From Owenia fusiformis (Eukaryota; Annelida; Polychaeta; Sabellida; Oweniidae), in contig CAIIXF020000001.1 of assembly GCA_903813345.2 (NCBI GenBank), positions 12,543,915-12,605,914 on the forward strand: DNA of 62,000 nt, in the 5' to 3' direction. Under the pieces are notes generated by a model. It saw only the letters and a list, made by a program, of their open reading frames with translations, searched no databases and was not told where the DNA came from. Below are positions 12,901 to 27,900 of this stretch, in pieces. Position 1 is the stretch's first letter. Each line of letters opens with the position of its first letter. The translations under genes and the position numbers were made by a program.

Positions 12901-15900
12901 TGAAAGATTCTTCCCAAAATGATATGCTCTGACTTTATCTACCTCTACAGCACATCCCTTCACTTGCCAACATTCACACCTTTGGCACAATGAAAGATTC
13001 TTCCCAAAATGATATGCCCTGACTGTGTCTACCTCTACAGCCCATCCCTTCACTAGCCATCATTCACACCTTTGGCACAATGAAAGATTCTTCCCAAGTC
13101 AACATTCACGCCTTTGGCACAATGAAAGATTCTTACCAAAATGATATGTCCCTACCTCTACAGCCCATCCCTTCACTAGCCATCATTCACACCTTTGGCA
13201 CAATGAAAGATTCTTCCCAAAATGATATGCTCTGACTTTATCTACCTCTACAGCACATCCCTTCACTTGCCAACATTCACACCTTTGGCACAATGAAAGA
13301 TTCTTCCCAAAATGATATGCCCTGACTGTGTCTACCTCTACAGCCCATCCCTTCACTAGCCATCATTCACACCTTTGGCACAATGAAAGATTCTTCCCAA
13401 AATGATATGCCCTGACTGTGTCTACCTCTACAGCCCATCCCTTCACTAGCCAACATTCACACCTTTGGCACAATGAAAGATTTTTCCCAAAATGATATGC
13501 CCTGACTGTGTCTACCTCTACAGCCCATCCCTTCACTAGCCAACATTCACACCTTTGGCACAATGAAAGATTCTTACCAAAATGATATGCTCTGACTTTA
13601 TCTACCTCTACAGCCCATTCCTTCACTAGCCAACATTCACGCCTTTGGCACAATGAAAGATTATTACCAAAAAGATATGCCCTGACTTTATCTACCTCTA
13701 CAGCCCATCCCTTCACTAGCCATCATTCACACCTTTGGCACAATGAAAGATTCTTACCAAAATGATATGCTCTGACTTTATCTACCTCTACAGCACATCC
13801 CTTCACTTGCCAACATTCACACCTTTGGCACAATGAAAGATTCTTCCCAAAATGATATGCTCTGACTGTGTCTACCTCTACAGCCCATCCCTTCCCTAGC
13901 CAACATTCACGCCTTTGGCACAATGAAAGATTATTACCAAAATGATATGCCGTGACTTTATCTACCTCTACAGCCCATCCCTTCACTAGCCATCATTCAC
14001 ACCTTTGGCACAATGAAAGATTCTTCCCAAAATGATATGCCCTGACTTTATCTACCTCTACAGCCCATCCCTTCACTAGCCATCATTCACACCTTTGGCA
14101 CAATGAAAGATTCTTCCCAAAATGATATGCCCTGATTGTGTCTACCTCTACAGCCCATCCCTTCACTAGCCAACATTCACGCCGTTGGCACAATGAAAGA
14201 TTCTTACCAAAATGACATGCCCTGACTGTATCTACCTCTACAGCCCATCATTCACAAGCAAACATTCATGCTTTGGCACAATGAAAGATTCTTCCCAAAA
14301 TGATATGCCCTGACTGTATCTACCTCTACAGCCCATCCCTTCACTAGCTATCATTCACACCTTTGGCACAATGAAAGATTCTTCACTAGCCATCATTCAC
14401 ACCTTTGGCACAATGAAAGATTCTTCCCAAAATGATATGCCCTGACTGTATCTACCTCTACAGCCCATCATTCAAAAGCAAACATTCATGCTTTGGCACA
14501 ATGAAAGATTCTTCCCAAAATGATATGCCCTGACTTTATCTACCTCTACAGCCCATCCCTTCACTTGCCAACATTTACGCCTTTGGCACAATGAAAGATT
14601 CTTACCAAAATGATATGCTCTGACTTTATCTACCTCTACAGCCAATTCCTTCACTAGCCATCATTCACACCTTTGGCACAATGAAAGATTCTTCCCAAAA
14701 TGATATGCCCTGACTTTATCTACCTCTACAGCCCATTCCTTCACTAGCCATCATTCACACCTTTGGCACAATGAAAGATTCTTCCCAAAATGATATGCCC
14801 TGACTGTATCTACCTCTACAGCCCATCCCTTCACTAGCCATCATTCACGCTTTTGGCACAATGAAAGATTCTTCCCAAAATGATATGCCCTGACTTTATC
14901 TACCTCTACAGCCCATCCCTTCACTAGCCAACATTTACGCCTTTGGCACAATGAAAGATTCTTACCAAAATGATATGCCCTGACTGTGTCTACCTCCACA
15001 ACCTTTTGATGATGATTGAGACAGATCCATGTGATTTTCTTCAGTAGGTCTGGCCTTGCAGTGTGCCCAGTCAGCAGCTTGATTTGTTCTGAAAAATACA
15101 AGTTCAATGTTATTGTATTTTATATCAACCCCTTCCCTCAATATCATGTATAAGGCATGCCACAAACACATTTTTGTACTGAAGTAAACTATTTTTAAAA
15201 TTTCATTTTATGAATTAAACAAATGCTGACTGAATTGTTGGAATATTTGCCATTATATGGGAACACATTTTATATTACCACCTCACACTGGCATTATCAG
15301 ACTAAGCACTCTGTAAAATGACTATACAGAGAGAGGCTATAAACCTGGTGTAAAGACAACATTGAAAATGACCACTATGGTGCTTTATTACAGTTGAAGA
15401 AGTTTCCCTTACCCCAACCAGTGACAATCCAGCTGCCAATGATGTAAATACTAATGAGTATAGCTCCAATGGGGTCGGCAAATGGCCACCATTTATACCC
15501 TGTAAAAGCAAATTGTTAGTTAAAGGAATATGTCCAAGATGGAATGCTCCATACTTCATTCTTTTGTCAAGGGTGTTCATTTTCAGATGTCTATATTGAT
15601 ATCTACTAAGATTTTTATTTTAGTTGCGTTATTTCAATTTAATGTGTGCTTGTCGTAATTGTAAATGTGTAACTGTCAAACCCAACTGTCATAAGAGGTA
15701 ACAGGGATGTACTGAGGTAATTTACATAAATCTTTCTAATTTTGTTCGAGTTTAGATAAATAACATACAGTAACATACATATGTACATACATGTAATTTG
15801 TAACATATTTTATTTGCAACAAAAATTGGATAAATTAATACACGTTGGTCAATAACTACAGCATATGTTCTACTCACCTACAAAACCTGCTGCCAAGGCT

Positions 15901-18900
15901 ATAATGTTTGATAAGACATCATTCCTATGGTCCTGAGCAAGTGCTTGTATACTTGGATTAGCCAATCTCCTACACATCATAAACAGCACAAATTTGATGA
16001 CTGAAAAGACACACAAATACAAACATTTAACACTTTGAAATTAAACGTTTGATCTCTTGTCATTGTATACATGATGGTTATATTAGTCACAGACAAGACT
16101 TAAATACTTAATGAGCAAAAAATTCATATCTTTGAATTCTTGTTTTTCTCAAACTTAAACGTGTGATTACGAACACCCCTCTTGAGTAAACACATCACAA
16201 TATGAACACTTATAATGTATAAATTGTAAATGTCCATGATTGAATTTCTACAAGGTTGCCATAACAATTCAAGCAGATAGATGCTGCCATCTATAAAGGT
16301 CTTTTTGAAATGGTTCTCAATTTTAGTGTATTTTTCGTTTTATCACCCAAATCTTATCAGAAACAGGACAACCTTTGAATCTTTAATTCATTTTTGACAA
16401 AAAAAAAATTACAGAGGGTATGATGTCTTTAATTCAATTGATATAGCACTACAGACTTAGATAAGGTATTCACATAAGTGTTTCCATTTGTCAAATATGT
16501 CAAAGAGGAAAGCCAAATCCTGAATATGAATAAGGTCTGGAATAAATGTACATCATTCCTGGGAAATAAATTCTGAAGTACAATGTCGATTTTTATGCCT
16601 GAATAAATATTATATCAGTTACAGCTTTTATTCGAAGAGTACTCAAGCTTGACAGATCACATCATATTGCGATACCATCAACCTGGGTCACGCTACCTTT
16701 TGATGTATTAGAAAAATCTTGAGAGAATATTCAATTACAAATGTTTGCTTCTCAGCGAAACACTCGTATCATTTTCAAAAGATCCAGACTTATTATTAAT
16801 AGGCCATTTCCAGGTAATATCTCAACTTCACTCAATTCATCTTCCACTTTAGTTTTTTCCCTTTTTATTTAGTTGAAATGGAATGATATGATCCAATGAT
16901 ATTGATTAACAAAGCAATAATACAGGCACTTTCTGAAACTATGAAATGCACATTGAGTTGGTAACTAACGAACTGATGTAAAATTAAAGTCTAATCAATG
17001 AGCCATGGAATGAGTTCAGTAAGATTACTGGGGACATGGGTAGCTTGTGTAAACACTTATTGCATTAACAATCTCCGTTCACTCAGCTCTCGTCGGTCGA
17101 TGAACGCAGTGAAGACTGGAGCGTGCGAAGATACATTTTCATCGACCTTTAAGAAAATTTACTGATTTTTGAAGCCAGAATTGAATTTTTATTTGACATG
17201 AATATAGTGAATACCGTATTTTGCTTATGTTTAAGTTTTCTTAAATACATATATTTTAAAGTTTTAAACTACATGTACTTGAATGGCTGTGTAAAATACC
17301 CTGACATTATCCTTGACCATTGCAGCCATTTTCTTGCAGTTTTAAAATTCCCAGTCTCCCTTCACTAGGAAAATTATTTGTCTTTTTTCTATTCATTTTG
17401 GTATTTTACACTCTAATTAGAGTGAATCGCAAGCACAGTCCTTTTTCATTTAGCACATCATTTTACTTTTCTTTTGACCATTACAGCCAAAAATGTGATA
17501 ATGACCTTCGGTAATATCAAAACATATGGAATTTGGATAAATTAACCCCAGCAGGACTAGTTTTGACAATTCAACATTTAACAAGCTGAAGTTCAACAAA
17601 AGATAGGATTTAAAGTATGGCAATAGTTGGGATTTCTACATACCTATAGTACTGACAAGTATGACAATAGTTGGGATTTCTACAACTGGACCTGCAGAAT
17701 TTGTTGTAGCATAAGTGATTATATGCTCTATGGACTCCTTTACAAGCTGTACTGACGCCAGCGCCATGATAACTGACAGCACCACTATAGCTATAGGTTC
17801 TAGTTTTGTACGACCTGCAAATAGAGTGAAACACATTTGTGGTAGATATTCCTGAATCATCACATGTAGAGACTAGTGGGATTGTATCAGTGGCATTACA
17901 CAAATGATTCTATAGCATCACACCTATTATTCTATAGCATCACTTGAATGATTCTATAGTATCACTCCTATATATGATTCTATATATCAGTACAGTATCA
18001 TACCGATTATTCTATAGCATCACTAAAATCACACCTCTGGCTCTACAGTATCACAACAATGACTCTAAAGCCTGTCACATCAATAGTCTCTATAGTTTCA
18101 CATATATGCCTTAATAGCATCAAACTTATGACTACATAGTATCACATATATGCCTTAATAGCATCAAACTTATGACTACATAGTATCACATATATGCCTT
18201 AATAGCATCAAACTTATGACTACATGGTATCACATATATGCCTGAATAGCATCAAACTTATGACTACATAGTACCACATATATGCCTTAATAGCATCAAA
18301 CTTATGACTACATAGTATCACATATATGCCTTAATAGCATCAAACTTATGACTACATTGTATCACATATATGCCTTAATAGGATCAAACTTATGACTACA
18401 TAGTATCACATATATACCTTAATAGCATCAAACTTATGACTACATAGTATCACATATATGCCTTAATAGCATCAAACTTATGACTACATAGTATCATATA
18501 TATGCCTCAATAGCATCAAACTTATGACTACATAGTATCACATATATGCCTCAATAGCATCAAACTTATGACTACATAGTATCACATATATGCCTCAATA
18601 GCATCAAACTTATGACTACATAGTATCACATATATGCCTCAATAGCATCAAACGTATGACTACATAGTATCACATATATGCCTCAATAGCATCAAACTTA
18701 TGACTACATAGTATCACATATATGCCTTAATAGCATCAATTTTATGACTACATTGTATCACATATATGCCTTAATAGGATCAAACTTATGACTACATAGT
18801 ATCACATATATACCTTAATAGCATCAAACTTATGACTACATAGTATCACATATATGCCTTAATAGCATCAAACTTATGACTACATAGTATCACATATATG

Positions 18901-21900
18901 CCTCAATAGCATCAAACTTATGACTACATAGTATCACATATATGCCTCAATAGCATCAAACTTATGACTACATAGTATCACATATATGCCTCAATAGCAT
19001 CAAACTTATGACTACATAGTATCACATATATGCCTCAATAGCATCAAACTTATGACTACATAGTATCACATATATGCCTCAATAGCATCAAACTTATGAC
19101 TACATAGTATCACATATATGCCTTAATAGCATCAAACTTATGACTACATGGTATCACCAGTGGTCTTACCTTGCATTTCAAACATTGTTTTACATGTCTG
19201 TCTAAATAATATCCACAATAATTTCACACTTTGGACTGGATGTAAATGGATTCAAAACAGAGTGTTATTTAAGTCTGTCTTAATGCTTGGACTTAAAAGG
19301 GTACCACATCCTAAATCAGAATGTGGAATTAGACAGACAGAACAGAGCCAGTATATGACAATGTGATGCATATTAGTAGAAAGCATAAAGTTGTGCTGTG
19401 GTAGTTTTGAGAATTGAGAATCATGTAACTCTTATTTATTCATGCTATATGAACCCTAAAAGATATAAATATTCATATTGGAGACATAGGCATCAATATG
19501 CAAAATGTCACCACCTGCCATTTGTTACAGACATTGATCGCTGAACACCAACCGCCGAATGCTGACCACCAACTGCCAAACACCGCCACAAGAAAGTTGA
19601 AGACAATAACAATCTATCATCACTTCCGGTGTTTCTTAGCCTTCTTATATCAACCCTAATCTAGCCTAACCATGTTTTTCCATCTCCTGGGAAATTAAAA
19701 AATTACATAATGTGAGACGTGAGATCACTTCAATTAATTGAGTTTATTGAATAATCTAGCGATCTTATGTAGTAAATGTAGATATAATGCTCAAACGATA
19801 CAAATAACCATATCAGGTAATAAATTAATAATGCAGAGTAAAAACTGAAAGGAGCTGTATATTATATATGATAGCACTTTTCCCCAATAAAGCAATGACT
19901 TGCCATCAAATGAGCCATGATAGCTGAAGGCACCTGAAGCCACCGAACCCTGTGTTGCATTCTTATGCATTGGAACGCCAAAAATAAAGTGCCTAAAAGT
20001 GGTAAGTGTGTTAACTTTAAATTAAGCCAGTCCTGGAAAAACACGATAAGATTCTAATCAATATTATACTAATAGGCAATTGTATCAGCTCCCCATAAAC
20101 CATCACCTAACCAAACAAAGATTTTTCTAAATAATAATAAAAAGCAAACATTAACAAAAATCAATAGCTGGCGATAGTTGCGTATTCTACTTAGGAACGA
20201 GGAGGGGAAATTACATTTGGCTTTATGAAAGAAGAAGGTAGATCGTGAAGCACTATAGACTTTTCATCGATAGAAAGACCGGAGACAATTTACAGAAAAT
20301 AAAAGACTTTTCATAATTCTACTTTGGCTTGTTATCTCACAAGGAAAAGTCCTATAACTTCAACAATGGGCTTTCGTGATAAACAAAGAACTTATTTCCC
20401 AGGAAAAATATGAGTTAGACACGTACTGTCAATAATTCCAATTATGTAATATGCAAATTGAGAAAGGACTTAAGACTGATTTAATAATGAACAATCACAA
20501 AGACATTTACCTTCATAAAATGTATTAACAAGAATTATGTCATCATTAATTGCTTGGTTTTACATAAAATAACTAAGAACAATAAAATTAAGACATAAAG
20601 CTTCATGAAGAGATTGCCGAGGTAGAAAAGTTTTATTGAAGGTAGGTTAGTTTTGTTATATCTACGTGTATGCTTTAGAATCTTTATGATTAGTTGATTA
20701 AACTGTATAAAATGGCTGTATTATTCAGCTTATCAAACATTTATATTATATAGGATATTTTTCCAAATCAAATAATTTTAACCAGAAAATGGCAAATCCA
20801 TTGAGTAGTAAATTCCAACGGACAAAATATTAATAAATCTAATTTATTTCAAAAGATAATCGAAATGTGTGTAATACAATGTTCAGAATCCCTTAATTTG
20901 CATTAAAAAAAGCACAGACTTGGGAGACATCAGATTTCCTTTAAATTCAAGCATTTTGGTGGCTATTTTGGATTTTCAAAGGCACAAATTAAATAAAAGA
21001 GAAAATTCTCTTCAAATGAGAACCTCAAAATAAGACAGAAATTCTCATTTTCTCTACCCTCCTGGAGGTCTGGCAAAAACAACTGGAGAATATTTAATAG
21101 ATACAATGAATGTATTTACTCCCAAAACTTCAAACAGTAATACTTTGCAATTTGACTAAAATAGGTAAACTTGGAATTCATGAAAAATGCCTAGGCCTGT
21201 CTATATATTTTCAAAGCAGTCAGACATTTCGATGGGTGGATGAGTTCAATATAAGAGACAAGGCATTAATATATAAAATGGCATCACCTGCCATTTGTTA
21301 CAGACACTGAACGCTGAACACCAAACATAAAAAACTGGAGACTATAACAATATGTCACCACTTGTGTTGGTGACATAATGATGTACTAGTGTCAATGGTT
21401 ATCAAATAATAAGGCAAATCTAATATTATTAAGAGTAAAAGATGATTTCATTTGTGAGAGACAAATCAACATTCTAAAATTGAACATTTGGACACAACCA
21501 CTAAACAATTCAATACTAAAGACAAACTGACCGTATGTCTTCATACTTAGAATATAAATGGGAAAGAAGAAATAGAGGCTTAGAAGCAAATTAGTATCAT
21601 TAAAAAATAATGCATGAATAAAAAGATAATAATTACAATCTATGCATTAATAGTGACCTGTTCAATGATAGGTAATTTATCTTACAGATATTTCTATTGT
21701 TCAGTGAACTATGACTTAATATGAGATACATCTTCATCCATCAGCAACCTGCCCCAAGAGACAAGGCATTGCTCTATCTTATTCCGGTGCGTCAATCTCA
21801 CTTAAGATGGCAACTTTTTATGATTTTATTGCTTTAAATTAATCTCTTCAATTCTAACGAGGGTACATGTGATAACAAAAACAGGTTTAATTGTGTCATT

Positions 21901-24900
21901 TACTTAAAACAATATTTTACATTCGTTTTGAATGTTAAAAGTTCATACTTGAAAATTTAGCAATGGGACTGCAGCTTAAAACATAATTATGATTCTCTGT
22001 TGCAATCCAGGAGAGATCCACTCAGACTACACAAATTATCAGAAGATTATCTAAATATAAACATACCAATAAAGGTTTAAAAAGATTTTCAGTGTAGGAG
22101 TTGGATAAGTCTGACTAACTAGATTAAATACAAGAATTGGTAAACACTTACTGATACTACTGTAAAACTTCTCATATAATAGGAAAGCATTGACATTTAC
22201 ACAGTTGAATTATAGATTCCAGAACATCAAGACAATGGGGTGGATTAGTCCTTAGTTGACTGAACATGATCACAGTCCATAAACCTTGGCTCGTAATTAA
22301 ATAAATCATTTGCTAATGAGAATTATATTAACTAATTACTTCCTCTAAACACTAACAAATGTCACACATTGGAAATTCTTAGATTTATTGTTGAGGCAAT
22401 AACTAATACAGGGTAACCAAAAATCAGAGATTGCTTCTGTAATTCAAAGGGGTTTCATCATTTCCTCCTTATGCTGTTATAAACACATTTGGAGCCTATG
22501 TCACAACACTTGCGCCAATAATTTACCCAGGTAAATTTACTCAGATTCATGAAAATGTCTTGGAGTTTAAGATAGTGGTAACTGCTAATTCTACTAATTC
22601 TAAGTTACACTGTACCAGTCTAAATATTTAGAGGACACTCTGTATTTTATAAGATAAGTCACATTACTCATTTTGAGACATGATGAATTCTCAAGAAAGA
22701 ACACCATCAAAGGACAACTGAAATAGCTTTTCTCAACTTGCAGCTACAAAAATGCGGTTTTCTCCATGGTAAGCCCACCGTAGAGTTCTTGCGATAGCCA
22801 TTATAAAATAAATGTTAGATAACTGTTAACGGTCATAGATAATGAAATAAAACTAACTGATAAATTAAATTGGCCCCACGTGATTAGTAACGTCATATAC
22901 AAAATATAGCTTTGGTTTATTGGTTCCATAGTAATCACAACGTCACGGCAACCATAGGATTGTTGTGTAAACAAATAACAAAAAAACATTTTGGCATTAT
23001 GGCGTCATGATCTAATGGACCAAAATGGGCCACGTGGGGACCAGTGCTGGAGATCACGTAGGGGCCAATAACGTCACAACCAATTCGAATATTGCTTATT
23101 AAGCAGCTATAACGTAGATCGTTAGAGTGAATTAGTTTTCACACTACTGATGAGAAAACATGTCCAAATACATCTATCAAAAAATTATATTGATTCCTTT
23201 AGGTTAAAAATACCATTTCATATCTGCTTTAATATATCTATAAACCTATCAACATTCAAATATTTGCTAATCTGTTCCAAAATATGAATTTCTTGTTGCT
23301 CTAACAAAGTTCTGGTTTACTACTCGTACATACACATGTATCCTTACCAACTTTGTTGAGATAATTACTGATGTATGAAAATACAAAGCATAATAAAATT
23401 CTTATCAATCAGTTTTTTATCATTCTACTACTTTATGGGATGGTGATCTCCCCCACCATGTACTTCCTCTTAAATGAGTGATTGTCTTCGAAAAATACAA
23501 CTGACATAGTGATGACATATCTCAGATAAGCACCCAATATAAAAATGTTTCTTTAAATAATTCTTTAAGTTCTAATTATGAGTAATACGCAGTTAATATA
23601 GAGGACATTTTCAATTTGTATGGTTGCCATGGCAGCAAATGTTCCCCATTCATCAAGATCGTTAGGTGATTTAGACTAATTCATAAGAATCAGGTAGAAA
23701 AAACGACAAGATATCCAGACTTGTCAGAATCCTTGCAATTAAGCTGAGAGATTAGAGGATGTGTTTTTCAGCTGAATAGCCAGAGTTAATGTAATAAATG
23801 GTGTTAAGGTCACATTTATATCATTATTGGATAAGAATGATTCCCTGTGCATGTTATATCAATATCATTTAGTGTTGACGGATATCCTTATTTTATAAGT
23901 TGACGATCTGAATCAAACTTCAGTTTATAGAGTAGAAACTGCTCAGTAGAACACCTCTGTAAGTAGAACCTGACAAGTGGAATGGGTTTTTAAAGTACTA
24001 CAGCCTATGACTCTATGCTAATGAACCTTTGTAAGTGGAACACCTTGAAAGTGGAATATTCCGGACATTTTCTTTTGTCAATATATTCTTATAAAAATCA
24101 GAGACATTGTAAAACATCAGCAATCTATTGTTAAAACTCACTTATCTTCTAATACAATATAATAAAAATATGTTCCAGAAATCAGACAAGTATCCATCAT
24201 CAATCTATTTCACAACTCAGGTGCAATTTCTGCAATATCAGAAAGAGAAGTTTTTCAAAAAGAAAGAGTAGTTTTTCACAATATGTTAAAATAATGATTT
24301 GAAATCTCAATCTTATTGCACAATACAATGGATATAATTTAATGGATATAAGCATTAATTCAGATGAATGCCAGTTTTGTTGACAGATGGACAGACAGAT
24401 GAACAGACAGCTGGACAGACGAAAGAGATAGTGATTCTATGGGCTTACATATGAAAAGCTGATTCCTCCAAAAATGAGGAAAATTAAATAGAAGTTTAAT
24501 CAATAAAAGTACATCACAAAAATTCTCAAACGCACGACTTTAACTTATCCACTACTTATTAATTGTCTAGTAACATCCAAGAAAACTATACATTTTCTAG
24601 TAATTCAAACATTTTACGAGCTCATTATCAGTGAAATGAAAGACATAGAGACAGCTAAATTGTCATTATTATTTTCTACTAAGGGATGTTTTTCAGCTAA
24701 ATTATCATCATTATCTTGCGGTTTGGGTGAAACAAGGGGAGAATATCATCACTTATGGTAAAGTATCATTTTCATCAAAATAACTATAAGGTTATACAGC
24801 CACTCAAAACTGTTATTTAGTCCAAGGGCAACCCCAGGATTTTTTCGAGAGGATTGTGTCCACATGTAAAAAAGAAAAAAACTAGCTTGCACTTGAATCC

Positions 24901-27900
24901 TAGATTTCCACCTCTTTGCCAGAGCACATAGTTCTTTCATTCGAGTCTCCTTTTCCTCAACACCATAAACAAATTCCCGGAGAATGTTAAAATCATTTTG
25001 TGACTTTAATGTTATTTAATGTAGATAAGGAATTCATTTTGTACTTCTGAAACTGAAAAAGAATAAGATGATGATGCTGCCCCAGTGGGTCAAAATCATT
25101 GAAGAATGCACTCTGTAGGAATATTTCTTCAAATAAACTGTTTTTTGAATATAACTTATCTCAACTATATTCAACAGAAATGATAATTTGTGTTATAAAT
25201 CAACTTAGAAACGGTCCCTTATTGATGAACATATTAAGTACAATGGTATTCATTAAAATGTTATCTCATAAATTGCAGTAAAGCCTATTGTTATCTGACA
25301 TGAATATTTCTTTATAAATGGGCAAGGTAACTTCAGAATGTATATAATTATCATGAAATAATTCATCAACTGTTATTGTGACATTACCTGAAAGATGGGT
25401 CTTCTGTATCTGTAAATACTGGCATGTACCTCTAAATATTAACATTTATTTGAAAATACAGTGCCTCTAAATATTGGCATTCAGCTGTAGATATTTACCA
25501 CACCTAACAGTGTTCTCAGATCTACAAGATACGATTCAGAAACAGTAATAGAGAAATTCTAGATCTAATCATAGAAACCTTATAAAGAAGATGTCAACCT
25601 GAACTAAGCCACATGATAAAGCTTGTTGTTGTTTGTAATTATCTTTATTTTGAATGAATTGTAGGATATTAATATAGTGTAACATATTGATTCTTGTAGT
25701 CATTTATTCTATTTTTGTTACATTAAGCAAAGATTATGGTTTCTACAAAAATGGCGGCCATTTTGAAATTAAGTGGCCTTCTTGAAAATGTTTCCTTGAG
25801 CAGAGCTCCTTTCTGTCTATACATCAGCATATAAAATTTTAACCAAATCTGTGAACTGGTATTTGAGTTATCAAAGATTACGTTTTTTAGGAAAAATGGT
25901 GGCCATTTTGAAATTCAGCTGCCATCTTGAATATTCCTTCTGATCAGAACTCTTATGTCCCAAGGCATCATCATATAAAATTTGAACAAAGTCTGTCTAC
26001 TAGTATTTGAGTTATCAAAGATTACATTTTTTACGAAAAATAGCAGCCATTTTAAAATACAGCAGCCATCTTGAAAATGTCTTCTTGAGAAGAGCTCCTT
26101 TGTCCCTAGGCATCGGCATATAAAATTTGAAAGAAATTCGTCGTCTGGTATTTGAGTTATTAAAGATTACGTTCTTTTACGAAAAATGGTAGCCATTTTG
26201 AAATCCAGCTGCCATCTTGAAAATGTCTTACTGAGCAAAGCTCCTGTGTACCTAGGCATCAGTATATAAAGTTTGAACGTAATCTGTCTATTTGTATTTG
26301 AGTTATCAAAGATTATGCTTTTTTACAAAATTGGTAGCCATTTTGAAAAATAAAAGCCATTTTGAAAATGTCTTCTTGAGCAAAGCTCCTTTGTCCCTAG
26401 GCATCAGCATATAAAATTTGAAAGATAAAATACGAAAAATGGCTGCCCAGAAGTTATTCGGCCCTAGAACTTGATATCCTTTATCATGTGTTCAAATTTG
26501 GAGACAATCCGACACGCGGTTTTCCTGAAATGGCGATAACAAGAATTTCCGAAAAACCTTTAAAATGGCCACCAGAAAACAAGATGGCCACCCAAAAGTT
26601 AATCAGCTCTAGAACTTGATATCCTCTATCATGTGTGCAAATTTGAAAAAAATCCGATGGGCGGTTTTCCTGAAATGGTGATGACAACATTTATCCAAAA
26701 ACTTTCAAAATGGCCACCAGAAAACAAGATGGCCACTCAAAAGTTAATCAGCTCTAGAACTTGATATCCTCTATCAAGTGTGCAAATTTGCAGAAAATCT
26801 GATGAGCTGGCCACCAGAAAACTAATTTGGAGAAAATCTGATGAGTGGTTTTCCTGAAATGAAGATGACAAAAAAAGCAGGACGATCAGGATAACGATCA
26901 CGATCATGATCACGACGGCTATATCCCACCGATGGTGTGATAAAAAATGGCACCATTTTGAAAAACAGCAGCCATCTTGAAAAGGTCTTCTTGAGAAAAG
27001 CTCCTTTGTTCTTAGGCATCAGCATATAAAATTTTAACCAAATCCGTCAACTCATATTTGAGTTATCAAAGATTACATTTTTTACGAAAAATGGCAGCCA
27101 TTTTGAATTGAGTGGCCATATTCCCGAGCAGAGGTTCTACCACAATAAGGCATAAGCCTATAAAATTTGAATCAATTTCGCCAACCGGTATTTGAGTTAT
27201 CGCCTGGACGAATGGACTGACGGACGGCTTTCCTATTCCCCTCGGTCTTCGTTTGGTGAGATAATGGCGCAATCATTTTGTAGCAATAAAGTAGAAACAA
27301 GGCATTAACATGCAAAATGTCACCACCTGCCAATTGGTCAGACGACAACTGCCAAATAATTGTTGTAGTGACATAAAAATTATTTATAAAACACCATGGG
27401 TTAATACTTAAATCACGCAGTCTTGATTCATATTTTGTAAGTCTTGGTTTCTGACATCTTATTATATCAAGATTATTGATGTGAACCATGGTTCAAAGGT
27501 ATTATTTTACAATAAACTTTAATTTTTAATGGTAAGTTGTATCACTTGTCTCCTGGGTATTTACCAGAACTTGTTCTTAGTCATGTTTCACCATGACAAC
27601 AAAAACACACACCTAAGGAAACATCGTCCGATTCTGTAAATCAATAAATTCTGTATGATTAAAAAACAATGGTGAAATTTAATTATGACGAACGAGTGTA
27701 GTATCACTTATAATATGATCCCTGTCTGTATATCAATTCAATGTAACTCATTCGGGAAAGATCCAAGTACAAAAACAAACATTGGAAAGGTTAAAATATA
27801 CAATAATTCATAGAAGATAATATAAATAATTCAAACATATTAATGTTATTTACATTTATGCCAGGGTATGCATAACAGTTTTTATAGTAATATTATTGAA

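Noticed and set aside
13363-14654. Reading frames of 60 to 117 residues on the minus strand as genes ([17 protein letters not shown])
   Set aside because: They are the 90-bp repeat read in frame; no start context, no splice structure of their own.
11858-14965. Regular array that could be mistaken for CRISPR
   Set aside because: Units are contiguous 90-bp copies with no unique spacers, in a eukaryotic intron, and they derive from the adjacent exon end.
18090-19160. Second regular array as CRISPR-like
   Set aside because: 44-bp units are repeated end to end without variable spacers.
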